Below are positions 62,605-64,000 of a DNA stretch of 64,000 nucleotides, one piece after another (position 1 is the stretch's first letter; each line of letters opens with the position of its first letter). The position numbers and the translations under genes are program-made. Under the pieces are notes generated by a model, which was not told where the DNA came from, did not search any database, and was given only the letters and a program-made list of their open reading frames with translations. Location of the stretch: positions 1 to 64,000 of the forward strand of contig JAOABA010000030.1 of assembly GCA_026418625.1 (NCBI GenBank), read 5' to 3'. The DNA is from Candidatus Kapaibacterium sp. GTDB taxonomy: Bacteria; Bacteroidota; Ignavibacteria; Kapaibacteriales; UBA2268.

Positions 62605-62704
62605 AAATAAAAGCAACACATAAAACCACAGAAAGTATATGAAAATATAACAATACAATTTCCGTTAATTATGTCTAATTTATGAGTTAATTTAAATTAA
62701 AAAA

Positions 62705-64000
62705 ATGAAAACGGCTATAATAATTGGATCAGGTTTTGGTGCATTATCACTTGGAATAAGGCTTCAAGCCGATAATTGGAATGTTAAGATATTTGAAAAA
62801 AATCAGGCTCCGGGTGGTCATGCTCAGCAATTTAAGAAAAATGGCTACACGTTCGATATGGGTCCCTCTCTTATTACTGCACCTGATATTTTAAAAAGTA
62901 TTTTCATTAAAGCAGGTAAGGATTTAAATGATTATGTCAGTCTTGTTCCCTTAGACCCTTTTTATCGAGTTTATTTTCACGACAAATCTTTTATCGATTA
63001 CACCGGCGACTCTCAAAGAATGATAAATCAGATGAAGAATTTTAATCCTCAGGATGCAGATAATTACAATAAATTTATTGATAAATCAAAGGAAATTTAC
63101 AAAGCCGTTATTGAGGATGGTCTGGGTTCTACAGCTTTTAATAATTTAGGCATTATGCTCAAGTTCATACCAAGAGCAACAAAGCTAAATGCACTTTTAC
63201 CAGCTTATTCTGTTGCCTCAAAATACTTTGAAGATTTCCGACATCGTTTTATGTTTTCATTTCATCCTCTATTCATCGGAGGAAATCCATTCAAAGTTCC
63301 CTCAGTTTATCTAATGATATCATATTTAGAAAAAGCAGGAGGTGTCTGGTATACAATAGGTGGTATGTATAGCCTCGTTCAAGCTTTTGTTAGTGTTTTC
63401 AAAGAACTTGGGGGTGAACTTTATACTAATTCTGAAGTGAATGAGATACCTGTAAAGGATGGAAAAGCAATTGGTATAATTTCAAATGATAAATTTTATG
63501 AAGCTGATATAGTTATTTCGAACGCTGATGTTACAAGGACTTATTCAATACTAAAATCAAAGGACGAAAGCTATCGAAATGGAAATGTTAGTGGTAAATA
63601 CTCAATGAGTGCTTTCCTGATGTTTCTTGGGGTTAAGAAAAAATATCCTGAATTACTTCATCACACAATTATTTTATCTCACCGCTATAAAGAATTGGTA
63701 ACAGATATTTTCGATAGGCATATTCTTCCAGATGATTTTTCAATGTATGTTCACGTTCCTTCTAAAACAGATCCATCAATGGCTCCTGAAGGCTGTGACA
63801 GCATCTATATTCTTGTTCCTGTAACTAACCTTCAAGCTGGAGTTGATTGGGACAAAGAAAAAACTACTTATGGAGATAAAATCATCAACTTCCTTGAAAA
63901 TAATTTTGGTCTTGAAGATTTTAAAAATAATATTGACTTTATAGATTATTTCACCCCAAAAGATTTTTTATTACAAAGAAATTCTGCTTTTGGCACTCCT
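62705..64000 (+). CDS. crtI: CrtI-type phytoene desaturase/FAD-dependent oxidoreductase, cut at window edge
   Basis: 432 codons visible, open to the right edge. The N-terminus MKTAIIIGSGFGALSLGIRL is the FAD/NAD dinucleotide-binding site, and GGHAQQFKKNGYTFDMGPSLIT is the following CrtI-type block (spans residues 38-59). A VWYTIGGMYSLVQAF region and C-terminal-side HTIILSHRYKE fit the family. It desaturates or isomerises carotenoid or related polyene chains. The missing C-terminus holds the second FAD motif. AT-rich gap upstream (62605-62704). Confidence 0.85.
   Translation, partial: MKTAIIIGSGFGALSLGIRLQADNWNVKIFEKNQAPGGHAQQFKKNGYTFDMGPSLITAPDILKSIFIKAGKDLNDYVSLVPLDPFYRVYFHDKSFIDYTGDSQRMINQMKNFNPQDADNYNKFIDKSKEIYKAVIEDGLGSTAFNNLGIMLKFIPRATKLNALLPAYSVASKYFEDFRHRFMFSFHPLFIGGNPFKVPSVYLMISYLEKAGGVWYTIGGMYSLVQAFVSVFKELGGELYTNSEVNEIPVKDGKAIGIISNDKFYEADIVISNADVTRTYSILKSKDESYRNGNVSGKYSMSAFLMFLGVKKKYPELLHHTIILSHRYKELVTDIFDRHILPDDFSMYVHVPSKTDPSMAPEGCDSIYILVPVTNLQAGVDWDKEKTTYGDKIINFLENNFGLEDFKNNIDFIDYFTPKDFLLQRNSAFGTP

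Overview
The window looks like a chromosomal segment of a low-GC, Gram-negative bacterium of the Bacteroidota/Chlorobiota/Ignavibacteriota (FCB) lineage. The indications are LPS/KDO genes (kdsA, lptC), TonB/ExbBD, a fused ccoNO cbb3 oxidase, a SUF system using SufU, frequent TTG starts, and a few promoter-like TTG/TAnnTTTG pairs of the Bacteroidota type. The phylum call is inference from gene content; no rRNA or other marker gene allows a finer placement. No tRNA, rRNA or CRISPR array was seen.

Layout. 1-139: the right end of an IS3-family insertion sequence. 297-3695: an O-antigen/polysaccharide ABC exporter (Wzm/Wzt, the latter with an unusual tandem C-terminal domain) and a LolD-like ATPase. 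3696-12515: short mixed blocks, including a tandem aspartyl-protease-like lipoprotein, comB, kdsA, a lipoprotein, lptC, tpiA, pgsA, an HU protein, pyrB and prmC. 12631-18821: a STAS protein, then an exbB-exbD-exbD-tonB energy-transduction operon that continues into a small membrane protein, a PstS-like binding protein and a TPR protein. 18965-26047: the phospholipid/fatty-acid operon DUF177-rpmF-plsX-fabH-fabD-fabG-acpP-fabF-rnc, followed by gcvPB.

27510-29400: an accessory island holding an AAA/DUF4143 ATPase gene between two identical 81-bp direct repeats, with a 32-bp near-perfect palindrome just upstream of the gene. 29405-32862: an NTF2-like protein, class I aldolase, an outer-membrane-like protein and RlpA. 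32863-33381: a non-coding stretch with degenerate intergenic repeats. 33382-43970 (minus strand): a complete cbb3 oxidase locus (ccoI-ccoS-ccoNO-ccoQ-ccoP-ccoG-ccoH and a SafE-like protein), preceded by a GT9 glycosyltransferase and followed by an RluB-like enzyme.

44157-46740: a carboxyltransferase, a biotin carrier and an FkbM methyltransferase. 46759-55015 (minus): the SUF operon in transcription order Rrf2-sufB-sufC-sufD-sufS-sufU-sufT-like-PaaE-like reductase-sufA, then Fe-type sodB. 55097-64000: a glycosyltransferase; a redox/sulfur locus made of a Cys-rich MerR regulator, an octaheme cytochrome of the tetrathionate-reductase family, a membrane cytochrome b, a two-gene YeeE/YedE thiosulfate transporter whose second half carries a rhodanese domain and a C-terminal Gly-Gly-Cys, and an FmdB zinc ribbon; then a GT39-like glycosyltransferase and a carotenoid desaturase cut by the window edge.

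Most genes are housekeeping. The stretches most worth follow-up are the octaheme/thiosulfate locus (56135-60872) and the repeat-flanked ATPase island (27674-29252).
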